A DNA stretch of 6,835 nt from an uncultured bacterium (GCA_903884125.1 CAISDR010000004.1:1-6835), one strand, 5' to 3'. Positions 1 to 6,747 are shown, counted from the stretch's first letter. The notes: generated by a model not told the origin, from the letters alone. Numbers and translations: made by a program.

Positions 1-351
1 GCCTATCGCGCAGCTGGTGTGCCTGTGGTGTTGGCAACTGACGACGAAGGTGTGGCGCGCACCAAGATCACCTGGGAATTTCTAAAAGCTGTCAGGGCCT
101 TTGACCTTGATTATCCCGCACTAAAACGCATGGTGCGCGACAGTCTGGACTATTCATTCCTGCCGGGTGCCAGCCTCTGGGCGGCCCCGGGAAAATATAA
201 GGGTGTTTTTGAACCGGCAGGCCCATGCCGTACTGCCCGACCCGACAGGCCAGTCGTCAGCCAATGTCAGGCCTTTTTGGATGCCAATGAAAAAGCCGCC
301 CTTGAGTGGCGTCAGGAACAAGCCGTCACAAAGTTTGAGGCAAGTTTTTAG
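1..351 (+). CDS. Adenosine deaminase family protein (ADGF/ADA2-like), C-terminal part
   Basis: This reading frame is open at the left edge (it begins AYRAAGVPVVLATDDEGVAR), so the gene starts upstream and only the last 116 codons are seen. The TDDEGV segment corresponds to the conserved aspartate pair near the end of the adenosine deaminase metal-dependent TIM barrel, where one Asp binds the catalytic metal. The following LKRMVRDSLDYSFLPG, and a tail with spaced Trp and Phe residues, resemble the C-terminus of the ADGF/ADA2 subgroup rather than classical short Add enzymes. The expected reaction is hydrolytic deamination of adenosine, or a related purine nucleoside, to inosine. The exact substrate cannot be told, because the N-terminal metal-binding His motif and any signal peptide lie outside the window. 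The gene converges with the sensor kinase, with only 3 bp between the two stop codons. Confidence 0.85.
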   Translation, partial: AYRAAGVPVVLATDDEGVARTKITWEFLKAVRAFDLDYPALKRMVRDSLDYSFLPGASLWAAPGKYKGVFEPAGPCRTARPDRPVVSQCQAFLDANEKAALEWRQEQAVTKFEASF

Positions 352-354
352 GGT

Positions 355-1671
355 CTAAACCAGTCGCGCGGGCAATTGCACAACTGCACGCAGGCCGCCG
401 ATATCGGCACGACCCAGGACCAGATCGCCACCATGACTGCGTGCAATGTCGCGGGCGATGGTAAGACCCAGGCCCACACTGGCGCGGTTTGGATCGCGCG
501 CCGGGTCCAGCCTGGTGAACGGGCTCATCGCCGCATCCATCTGCGAAGGTTCGATGCCGGGGCCGTTGTCTTCAATTGCGATTTCAATCAGTCCATCTTT
601 GGCGCTGGCGGTCATGCGGGTCTGGTTGCCATAGCGTCGGGCGTTATCCAGCAGATTATTCAGACAGCGTCTGAGCGTATTGCGACGAAAGTGCACTTCC
701 AGCTCTTCCGGAATATCCGCCGAAATATTTAGTTCGATGGTCGCACCGTGGCGATTGGCGGTTTCAACAATCTCGTCCAGGAAGGGCACCAGATTCTGCA
801 GCAAATTTTCCTCACTGGTCTGGTCCTGCGTGAAAGCCAGATATTCCGTGATCATATGTTCTATTTCCGCGACATCTGATTTGACATCTTCGATCTCGGG
901 GCTATCTGGCATCATGGCCAGTTCCAGCTTGATCCGGGTCAGTGGAGTACGCAGATCATGGCTGACAGCGGCCAGCATGGTCGTGCGCTGTTGGATATGA
1001 CGTTTGATACGCTGCCGCATTTCAATAAAAGCGGCACCGGCCCGGCGGATTTCAGTCGCCCCCGAAGGGCGGAATTCAATATCATCAACACCGCGACCGA
1101 AATTTTCCGCAGCCTTGGTCAGACGCAAGATCGGTTTTATCTGATTGCGCAGGAAAATAATCGCTACGGTTACCAGGGTAATCGTCAGGCCCACCATCCA
1201 GTATAAAAGCAGATTGGTTGTGGCCGTGCGCAATCGGGCCCGCGGTGCCAGTACATGCAGCACCGCGGAGTCCAGTTCGATGAAAATTTCCAGATAATTG
1301 GGATCATCAGATGAATAGACCAGTGGTACCCGTCCCATGCGCTCGGTCAGGTCATTGGTGATCTGTCGGCGTACCACGGACAATGGCCCCAGGACCGGCG
1401 GTCCGGGTAAACTGCGTTTGGGTTCAATGGTTGCGACCAGACCCTGATGATAGGCGATCATCGCGCTAAGCTGTTCGAACTGGCCCGGATCATTCTGATG
1501 TTCATAGGCGTCTGCCAGAAGGGCGATTTCACCGGCAATGCCGCCAGCAAACCGCCGCGTGATGTCTTCCAGATGCCGGTCCAGAAAAATGAAAACCAGT
1601 ATCGACTGAATAAGAGCCATGGGCGCAATGATCAGAATGACGGCCCGCCCGAATAAAGATTTGGGCATCAT
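355..1671 (-). CDS. EnvZ-like sensor histidine kinase, HAMP-containing
   Basis: This is a 438-residue inner-membrane sensor kinase. From the N-terminus it has a first membrane helix (about residues 9-30), a periplasmic domain of about 120 residues, a second helix (about 152-174, ending FLRNQIKPI) and a HAMP linker. The H-box is SHDLRTPLTR, with the phospho-acceptor His at about 238. The ATP-binding domain has an N-box (NLLDNA, about 339-344), G1 (DNGPGIE, about 368) and G2 (GLGLT, about 400). All catalytic motifs are intact and the length is normal for EnvZ. The family phosphorylates and dephosphorylates an OmpR-type regulator in response to envelope or osmotic cues. No response-regulator gene lies beside it here, and the gene upstream is ompW. 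The start is uncertain: the frame extends to a TTG at 1689, but paired ATGs at 1671 and 1668 put the N-terminus at MMPKSLFGR, which fits the family. No clear Shine-Dalgarno precedes any of these starts. Confidence 0.9.
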   Translation of the reverse strand: MMPKSLFGRAVILIIAPMALIQSILVFIFLDRHLEDITRRFAGGIAGEIALLADAYEHQNDPGQFEQLSAMIAYHQGLVATIEPKRSLPGPPVLGPLSVVRRQITNDLTERMGRVPLVYSSDDPNYLEIFIELDSAVLHVLAPRARLRTATTNLLLYWMVGLTITLVTVAIIFLRNQIKPILRLTKAAENFGRGVDDIEFRPSGATEIRRAGAAFIEMRQRIKRHIQQRTTMLAAVSHDLRTPLTRIKLELAMMPDSPEIEDVKSDVAEIEHMITEYLAFTQDQTSEENLLQNLVPFLDEIVETANRHGATIELNISADIPEELEVHFRRNTLRRCLNNLLDNARRYGNQTRMTASAKDGLIEIAIEDNGPGIEPSQMDAAMSPFTRLDPARDPNRASVGLGLTIARDIARSHGGDLVLGRADIGGLRAVVQLPARLV

Positions 1672-1706
1672 TGTCTGGCGCGCAAACAAAATTGGATTTG
1701 CATGGG

Positions 1707-1801
1707 CTGTTCATCTCTTCGTATTCGGGAACAGGGTAATCTACCGTCCCTGTGCGTGCAGGCCCAAGTCTGTCACGTTGACCGAATATCGTCGAGAGAT
1801 G
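1707..1801. repeat. Imperfect inverted repeats in the kinase upstream region
   Basis: The outer arms are CATCTCTTCGTATTCGG (1712-1728) and the near-complement at 1782-1801. They share two perfect 7-bp blocks: CATCTCT with AGAGATG, and TATTCGG with CCGAATA. A small asymmetric internal loop separates the blocks. Inside this are two shorter inverted pairs: CTGTTC (1707-1712) with GAACAG (1729-1734), and ACAGGG (1731-1736) with CCCTGT (1748-1753). These two share bases 1731-1734, so they could not form together in RNA. The complementarity is visible directly; any role as an operator or mRNA leader structure for the kinase is inference. Confidence 0.5.
1738..1767 (-). promoter_or_regulatory. Possible promoter for the sensor kinase gene
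   Basis: Read on the minus strand, TTGGGC (1767-1762) and TAGATT (1743-1738) are separated by 18 bp and partly match sigma-70 -35 and -10 elements. The pair lies about 67 bp upstream of the ATG at 1671, between the arms of the inverted repeat. The matches are weak (3/6 and 4/6), so this is only a candidate. Confidence 0.22.
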
Positions 1802-1823
1802 AATTGAAACCGGCCAGGTGCAG

Positions 1824-1853
1824 CGGCGGGCGATCTGACTAAATCGCCCGTCG
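1824..1853 (-). terminator. GC-rich hairpin after ompW, possible terminator
   Basis: CGGGCGAT (1827-1834) and ATCGCCCG (1843-1850) form a perfect 8-bp stem around an 8-nt loop. Three further pairs, one of them G-U, extend it to 1824-1853. On the minus strand the stem begins 10 nt after the ompW stop codon, the usual place for a terminator or a 3'-stabilising hairpin. No run of T follows (the next bases read CTGCACC), so it is not a textbook Rho-independent terminator. It may only protect the transcript end or reduce read-through into the kinase gene. Confidence 0.5.
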
Positions 1854-1863
1854 GCCGCATTGA

Positions 1864-2544
1864 CTAGAACCGGTAGCCGAAACCGATGCCGGCAATGATC
1901 GGATCAAGATCAACTTTTGCGCTGACAAATCCGTGATTCACATTTGCCGTGGTCGACAGGAAAAGCTTCTTCACATCGACGTTCATGAACCAGGGACCTT
2001 TAAGCGAAATATCCGCGCCAGCCTGCAGGGCATATCCGGCATTATTTTTATAGCCGACCGAATTGATCAGACCGCCCGGTGCATTGTTGTTGTAAAAGAA
2101 CGTGTAATTTATACCAACGCCCAGATAGGGGCTGAAGCTGGCTTTTGGCATCGGATGCCATTGCAGGCTTAATGTTGGTGGCAACAGCCAGACCGAACCC
2201 AGATTGACGGTGCCAGCGGCGGTTCCGGTCGCCTTTACCCCGTGGCGGGTGGTTGCGGCGATCAGTTCCAGTGCGAATTGATCAGTCAGGAAATAGCTGA
2301 AGTCCACTTCCGGGACAATGGCGTTGGTCGCCTGTACCTTGCCGCCGATGGTCGAAATGGTCGATGACACATCCGGCAACACGGCAATGGCACGGCCGCG
2401 CACCAGGAAAGTTCCCGCGGATATGTTCATCCCTTCGGCCGTTTGTGCCCCAGCCGTGTCAGGAAAGGAAAAGCCCGATATCAGCCCAAGGCCGATTGCC
2501 ATGGCTGCGACAAAGCGGGATTTAATTTTAAGACCAGCGGACAT
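1864..2544 (-). CDS. ompW: OmpW family outer-membrane beta-barrel protein
   Basis: This is a 226-residue exported protein. The N-terminus MSAGLKIKSRF is basic and is followed by a hydrophobic segment and a likely signal-peptidase site after AGA at about residue 33. The mature part opens with the OmpW-type stretch SAGTFLVRGRAIAVLPD (about 42-58). It then has alternating aromatic and hydrophobic strands (DFSYFLTDQFALEL, FSPYLGVGINYTFFY) and ends in GFGYRF, an outer-membrane sorting signal with terminal Phe. OmpW proteins are 8-stranded barrels with a hydrophobic channel, linked to passage of small hydrophobic compounds and to stress responses. The precise cargo here is unknown. The frame extends upstream to an ATG at 2619, but the ATG at 2544 is preferred: GGAGG lies 8 nt before it and the signal peptide begins there. 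It lies between a PBP gene 151 bp upstream and an EnvZ-like kinase downstream, all on the same strand. Confidence 0.9.
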   Translation of the reverse strand: MSAGLKIKSRFVAAMAIGLGLISGFSFPDTAGAQTAEGMNISAGTFLVRGRAIAVLPDVSSTISTIGGKVQATNAIVPEVDFSYFLTDQFALELIAATTRHGVKATGTAAGTVNLGSVWLLPPTLSLQWHPMPKASFSPYLGVGINYTFFYNNNAPGGLINSVGYKNNAGYALQAGADISLKGPWFMNVDVKKLFLSTTANVNHGFVSAKVDLDPIIAGIGFGYRF

Positions 2545-2552
2545 GATGAAAA

Positions 2553-2557
2553 CCTCC
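2553..2557 (-). promoter_or_regulatory. Shine-Dalgarno GGAGG of ompW
   Basis: On the minus strand GGAGG ends 8 nt before the ATG at 2544. This decides the start against the longer frame beginning at 2619, which would add 25 highly charged residues ahead of the signal peptide. A small hairpin (CGCGG, loop ATAAA, CCGCG; 2567-2581) lies just upstream. Confidence 0.75.
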
Positions 2558-2695
2558 GAACGTGACCGCGGTTTATCCGCGCGCCTTCGGCTTTGGACCA
2601 TCTGCCCATTCGCATTCATTGGGGTTGTTCTGGATCAATTCGGCACGATTTGTCGCAGTTGCAGCAATTCAAGTGAAACAACCGCATCTGTTTCG

Positions 2696-4870
2696 TCAGG
2701 GAATGCGCGGTTCAGCTTTTGATGGTCTCGTGCTTTCCTCGGCGCCTGTATCGCCCTGGGCTTCGCGATCCATTTCTTCCATCGCTGCCACTTCACGGGC
2801 CACGCGATCGGGTTCTTCAACCGGCTGGTCGGCCAACCGATCAGATGGAACGGTTTCTTCTTCCAGCGGCATGCGGCTCGTCGTGGGAATGGCATGGGGC
2901 GGAATGCCCCGATGCGCTGGTTCCATAAACCGCCGCCAGATGATGGCAGGCAGTCCGCCCCCAGTCACTTTTTTCATTTCTTCGTCATTGTCATTGCCGG
3001 TCCACACCCCACAGACAAGCTCAGCGGTAAAGCCCATGAACCAGGCATCACGATAGGATGATGTGGTGCCGGTCTTGCCAGCGGCAGGCCGGTCGGGCAG
3101 TCGCGCCGCCTTGCCCGACCCTTGTGTCAGAACACCTTCCAGCATCGAAATCATTTGTTCAAGATTCTGACCGCCGATCACAAGGGCTTGTCCGCCAGCG
3201 AGGTGTTCATAGCGCATGGTTCCATCAGGTGACGTGATGCGTGTCACCGCATAGGGCACCACGCCGTCGCCGCCATTTGCAAAAGGCGCGTAAGCCGAAG
3301 TCAGTTCCAGAAGTGATACTTCTGCCGTGCCAAGAGCCAGGCTTGCATCACGGTGCAGGTCTGATGTGATTCCCATCCGGTGGGCGGTCTGAACAACCCG
3401 CCGCGCGCCTGCTTCCAAAAACACCCGGACGGCAACGGTATTTACTGATTCGGCCACAGCGCGGCGCATGGGAATCGGTCCCAGATATTTTCGCGTATAG
3501 TTCTGGGGACTCCATTTGCCGACAGTGATCGGGCTGTCATCCATGACCGTATCGGGCGACAGCCCCACTTCAAGACCCGCCAGATAGACAAAAGGCTTGA
3601 ATGCCGAACCTGGCTGCCTGTGGGCATCGGTTGCGCGGTTAAAAGGGCTTGCCGCATAGGACCGGCCACCCACCATCGCCTTGATCGCACCATCGGGTGT
3701 CATGGCCAGTAATGCGCCCTGTCCGGCATGCATTTTGACACTTTCGGCATCCAGTGTGCCGGTCAGCGCCGCTTCGCCCAGGGATTGCAGATTGGGATCA
3801 AGTGTTGTCTCAACAATAATATCTGTGTCGATTTCGCCAATCAGGTCGGGCAGCTGATCAAAGATATAATCCACAAAATATTGCGGCCCGCGTATGGCAG
3901 CGCGTGCTACCGGTGTTGCCGGTTGCGCCTTTGCAGCCTGGGCTGCGGCTGCATCGATAAAGCCGACCTCGACCATATTATCCAGCACGACAGAAGCCCG
4001 TGCCCTTGCGCGATCCAGACGCTGTACCGGTGACAGGCGCGATGGCGATTGTACCAGCCCCATCATCATGGCGCTTTCCGCCAGCGTCAGATCACGCGCG
4101 GATTTTGAAAAATAAGTCTGGGCTGCCGCTTCAATGCCATAGGCACCCGCACCAAAATACATGCGGTTCAGATAAAGGGCCAAAAGTTCGTTCTTGGTAA
4201 ATCGCCGCTCCAGCCAGATCGCCATCAGCAATTCCTGAACCTTGCGCTCCATGGTCTTTTTCGGGTTCAGGAACAGGTTGCGGGCCAGTTGCTGGGTCAG
4301 GGTTGATCCCCCTTGCGCAGAATGACCGCGCAGCACATTGGTGACCACGGATCGTGCAACGCCGATCACGTCAAATCCGGGATGGCTGAAAAACCGCCTG
4401 TCCTCGGTTGATATCAGCGCCTGGGTCAGATGGGCTGGCAGATCATCAAAATCCAGCGCCGCACCATAGGCATCACCCCGCACGGCCAATGGCTCGCCAT
4501 TGGCCGCCAGGATCTGGATCGATGGATGGGGGTTGGCCGCTTTGAGCCGATCGGGGTTGGGCAGATCGCGGGCAATCCAGGCCAGTGCGATCAGCCCGGC
4601 AATTACACCCCAAATGCCGGTCACCAGCACCAATCGCGCCAGTCCAAAGCCGGTATTTACCCAAAAACCGGGATTGCCGGATTCTTTTCGGCCCGATCCG
4701 GGCCTTTTGGGCCGGGTTGGGCGTATTGTTTCGTGCTCTGGCCCTGATTTTGACGGATTTCGGGGTCTTGATCCGGGCGCTGCCCCAGTCGGACGCGGCC
4801 CTGCCCCACCCAGACTGGGGATTGAGGATTGATCCCGATTCTGATCCTTGTCCCTGTCCTTGCCCGCCAT
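2696..4870 (-). CDS. Class A penicillin-binding protein (PBP1A-type transglycosylase/transpeptidase)
   Basis: This is a 724-residue bifunctional peptidoglycan synthase anchored in the inner membrane. Residues 1-70 form a cytoplasmic tail rich in Arg, Pro, Asp and Gly, followed by one membrane helix (about 76-100). The GT51 glycosyltransferase domain carries TEDRRFFSHPG (catalytic Glu about 156), QGGSTLTQQLARN (about 186-198) and RKVQELLMAIWLERRFTK (second Glu about 213). The transpeptidase domain has GSAFK (nucleophile Ser about 422), SVN (about 475-477) and KTGT (about 599-602). All catalytic residues are present. GT51 polymerises lipid II and the transpeptidase crosslinks stem peptides; beta-lactams acylate the Ser. 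The protein is shorter than E. coli PBP1A, and little sequence lies between the two domains, so an OB-type insert is probably absent. The last 60 or so residues are acidic. The only Met near the front is at the ATG, which has a weak ribosome binding site. It is divergent from the autotransporter gene. Confidence 0.95.
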   Translation of the reverse strand: MAGKDRDKDQNRDQSSIPSLGGAGPRPTGAAPGSRPRNPSKSGPEHETIRPTRPKRPGSGRKESGNPGFWVNTGFGLARLVLVTGIWGVIAGLIALAWIARDLPNPDRLKAANPHPSIQILAANGEPLAVRGDAYGAALDFDDLPAHLTQALISTEDRRFFSHPGFDVIGVARSVVTNVLRGHSAQGGSTLTQQLARNLFLNPKKTMERKVQELLMAIWLERRFTKNELLALYLNRMYFGAGAYGIEAAAQTYFSKSARDLTLAESAMMMGLVQSPSRLSPVQRLDRARARASVVLDNMVEVGFIDAAAAQAAKAQPATPVARAAIRGPQYFVDYIFDQLPDLIGEIDTDIIVETTLDPNLQSLGEAALTGTLDAESVKMHAGQGALLAMTPDGAIKAMVGGRSYAASPFNRATDAHRQPGSAFKPFVYLAGLEVGLSPDTVMDDSPITVGKWSPQNYTRKYLGPIPMRRAVAESVNTVAVRVFLEAGARRVVQTAHRMGITSDLHRDASLALGTAEVSLLELTSAYAPFANGGDGVVPYAVTRITSPDGTMRYEHLAGGQALVIGGQNLEQMISMLEGVLTQGSGKAARLPDRPAAGKTGTTSSYRDAWFMGFTAELVCGVWTGNDNDEEMKKVTGGGLPAIIWRRFMEPAHRGIPPHAIPTTSRMPLEEETVPSDRLADQPVEEPDRVAREVAAMEEMDREAQGDTGAEESTRPSKAEPRIP

Positions 4871-4947
4871 GATCCCGTCATTCCGATGGGTCGGTTTCCG
4901 CCGGTCCCGAAAAAGCCTGCGAATCGCCGAAGCCCTCTATATGTCTA

Positions 4948-4977
4948 TTTCTAGGCACTAACGGCCAAGTTTGGCAA
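4948..4977 (-). promoter_or_regulatory. Possible promoter for the PBP gene
   Basis: On the minus strand TTGCCA (4977-4972) and TAGAAA (4953-4948) are separated by 18 bp and give reasonable partial sigma-70 matches, about 78 bp before the PBP start codon. A TATAGA lies slightly further downstream as an alternative -10. The -35 overlaps a 12-bp palindrome. It is a candidate judged by eye only. Confidence 0.3.
4964..4975. repeat. 12-bp palindrome GCCAAGTTTGGC between divergent genes
   Basis: GCCAA and TTGGC form perfect 5-bp arms around a 2-bp centre. The site lies in the divergent intergenic region and overlaps the candidate -35 of the PBP promoter. A dimeric regulator could bind it, but no known operator consensus was recognised, and 5-bp arms can occur by chance. 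Confidence 0.4.
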
Positions 4978-5011
4978 AATTGAGGCTCCCAAGGTTCTTC
5001 GCTGCCTGTTA

Positions 5012-5040
5012 TTGACGGGTGGCGCAGGCTTTAGGAATGT
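5012..5040 (+). promoter_or_regulatory. Possible promoter for the autotransporter gene
   Basis: TTGACG at 5012-5017 is a good -35 match. After a 17-bp spacer comes GAATGT, a poor -10 (2/6). A transcript from here would have a leader of about 50 nt before the proposed start at 5100. The 4871-5099 gap contains no convincing gene. Confidence 0.25.
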
Positions 5041-5088
5041 CGTATGAGCTTGGGCATTGGGGCGCGTCCAGCGTCCAGGTCGTGTGCC

Positions 5089-5094
5089 GGAGGG
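5089..5094 (+). promoter_or_regulatory. Shine-Dalgarno GGAGGG deciding the autotransporter start
   Basis: GGAGGG at 5089-5094 ends 5 nt before a TTG at 5100 and 14 nt before a GTG at 5109. Only the TTG has normal spacing. It makes the protein begin at the basic part of its signal peptide, which argues against the longer frame from the GTG at 5019. Confidence 0.6.
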
Positions 5095-5099
5095 CTGTC

Positions 5100-6701
5100 T
5101 TGGTCCGAGTGAAAAGAATTACAAAACTGGCCTTTATGGCTGGGACAGGCGCTGCTCTGGGCTTTGGGCTCGGGGCCGGGGGTCTGGCCGCGCAAGCGCA
5201 ATCCACGGGTAACAGGACGGTTCAGGGGCCGCTGACCAATGCGGGCGTCCTTTTGCCCGGAACGGCCACCACACCCGGCGCACTGACCATCAATGGCAAT
5301 TTCGCCCAGACATCGACCGGAACATTGACGTTCCGGCTTGGGTCGCCTGGGCAGGCCATCGATCAGGTCTATGTCCGCGGCACGGCCCTGCTGGGCGGCA
5401 ATCTGGTGGTCACCGCCAATCGCGACGTGGAAACCGGCAAGACATTTGTGCTGGTACAGACCGATCAGGGTCTGTCAGGTACCTTTGCCAATATTGTCAA
5501 TCCGTCGAATCTTGGGCTGTTCCGGTCGTTCTCATTTCTCAAAGATTCGAACAACGTCTATTTCGTGGTCAACCGGCTGTCGTTTTCCACAGCTGGTACG
5601 ACCCCGAATCAGCAGAATGCGGGTCTGGGTCTTGATCAGACCGTCACATCCACGGCAACCACGGCAGCCTTTGCCACGGCGCGCGAAAACATCGGATATC
5701 AAAGTGCGGCGGCTGCTGCCAGCCAGTTAAACCGCATTTCCGGCGAAGGTGGCGCATCAACCGTTTTGGGTGCGCAGGTATCCGCCCGCGCCTTTGGCGA
5801 GGCCTTGCTGCGGGCAGCCGATGACGGGCGCGGCGAACTCAAGAAAAAGCGCAAGGGCGGCTTTGGCTTCTGGGCGCAGGGAATTATGGGTTCCGACCAG
5901 CTGGCCGACAAAACCAATGGCGTGGGCGATGCCAAGGTCACAGCAACCGGCGGTGCTGCAGGCATGGATTATTCCTTTGGCCGGATTTTACGCCTGGGCA
6001 TTGCTGGCGGCTATACGACCAGTGATACAAAAGTCTCAGCCCAAGGCTCGGCGACCAAGACCAACGTCACCCATATCGGTCTGTTCGCGCAGGTCGATAC
6101 TGACTTCGAACTGGCGATGGCGCTATCATATGGCATCGTGGACAATCAGGTCAGCCGCATCACTGATAGCGGTGTGCTGGCTAATGCATCGCCAAAAGGC
6201 TCAAGCCTTTCCGGGCGGCTTTCGCTGGCCGTTCCCTACCGGCTTGCATCGGGTATTCGCCTGAGCCCGTATGGTCAGATTTCCTATGATCGGGTCACCC
6301 GCAACGCCTATACCGAATCCACGACCGATATTTTCGGTCTGGCTGTTCAGCGCAAGACCGCCGGTGTGGGCGAAGCACAGGTTGGTGCTCGTATCGGTGC
6401 AACATTCGTGAACTATTCTTCGGGGATTCTGGGCGACGAGGCGCGGTTTGTTCCGGAACTGCGTCTGGCCTTCTCGCACCTGACCAACCCCAAGCCGGTA
6501 TCAACCCTGCAAAGCTTCATCAATGCGCCTGATGGTGTATTCGGGGTTCAGGGGCCAAAGCGTGATTCCGAGGCCGGGGTTGCAGGTCTGAGTGTGACCT
6601 TGCGCCTGAATTCGGGTTTGTCCAGTTATCTGGATTATTCAGCGCGTGTTAATTCGCAAGTGACGTCCGTCATTCTTGGCGGTGTTCGGTATGTATTTTA
6701 A
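5100..6701 (+). CDS. Autotransporter beta-domain protein with a minimal passenger
   Basis: This is a 533-residue type Va autotransporter-like protein if translation starts at the TTG at 5100. The signal peptide begins MVRVKRITKLAFMAG, has a Gly/Ala-rich hydrophobic core and is probably cut after AQA (about residue 33). The short passenger (about 34-220) matches the conserved C-terminal part of autotransporter passengers. It has a GALTINGNFAQTSTGTLTF strand motif, then DQVYVRGTALLGGNLVV, KTFVLVQTDQGLSGTFANI and NQQNAGLGLDQ. A likely alpha-helical linker follows (about 224-244), then a Lys/Arg cluster KKKRK. The 12-stranded barrel runs from about 254 (GFGFWAQG) to GVRYVF, ending in the outer-membrane Phe. 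No protease, adhesin or lipase domain, and no long beta-helix repeat array, is visible. It could be a surface stub, a truncated relative of a larger adhesin, or a barrel with its own role. The gene is divergent from the PBP gene and is followed 56 bp later by another exported-protein gene. Confidence 0.88.
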   Translation: MVRVKRITKLAFMAGTGAALGFGLGAGGLAAQAQSTGNRTVQGPLTNAGVLLPGTATTPGALTINGNFAQTSTGTLTFRLGSPGQAIDQVYVRGTALLGGNLVVTANRDVETGKTFVLVQTDQGLSGTFANIVNPSNLGLFRSFSFLKDSNNVYFVVNRLSFSTAGTTPNQQNAGLGLDQTVTSTATTAAFATARENIGYQSAAAAASQLNRISGEGGASTVLGAQVSARAFGEALLRAADDGRGELKKKRKGGFGFWAQGIMGSDQLADKTNGVGDAKVTATGGAAGMDYSFGRILRLGIAGGYTTSDTKVSAQGSATKTNVTHIGLFAQVDTDFELAMALSYGIVDNQVSRITDSGVLANASPKGSSLSGRLSLAVPYRLASGIRLSPYGQISYDRVTRNAYTESTTDIFGLAVQRKTAGVGEAQVGARIGATFVNYSSGILGDEARFVPELRLAFSHLTNPKPVSTLQSFINAPDGVFGVQGPKRDSEAGVAGLSVTLRLNSGLSSYLDYSARVNSQVTSVILGGVRYVF

Positions 6702-6747
6702 CGGCAGAAGGCGCTAGATGCGCGCTGCACGTCGATCATGGATCTTT

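Noticed and set aside
376..1656. Several plus-strand open frames of 60-120 codons opposite the kinase gene
   Set aside because: They are antisense shadows: the minus-strand frame carries complete kinase motifs, and the plus-strand peptides show no family features.
1712..1801. Invertible promoter element
   Set aside because: The arms are imperfect, the spacer is only about 50 bp and no invertase gene is present; kept only as an inverted-repeat observation.
2567..2581. CGCGG-loop-CCGCG hairpin in the ompW leader as a riboswitch or thermosensor
   Set aside because: The stem has 5 bp and does not include the Shine-Dalgarno; it is too short to call without conservation.
2545..2695. An FNR-type or other known operator upstream of ompW, since ompW genes in other bacteria can respond to oxygen
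   Set aside because: TTGATC is present on the minus strand near 2639, but the second half-site ATCAA is missing. No full consensus or strong promoter pair is visible.
5338..6264. Alternative-frame open frames inside the autotransporter gene
   Set aside because: They are Arg/Trp/Pro-biased translations typical of a shifted frame in GC-rich coding DNA, with no ribosome binding site or domain features.
6702..6745. GCGC repeats (GGCGC-TAGAT-GCGC) as a terminator after the autotransporter gene
   Set aside because: The stem is only 4-5 bp, is not followed by T residues, and GCGC palindromes are common in this base composition.
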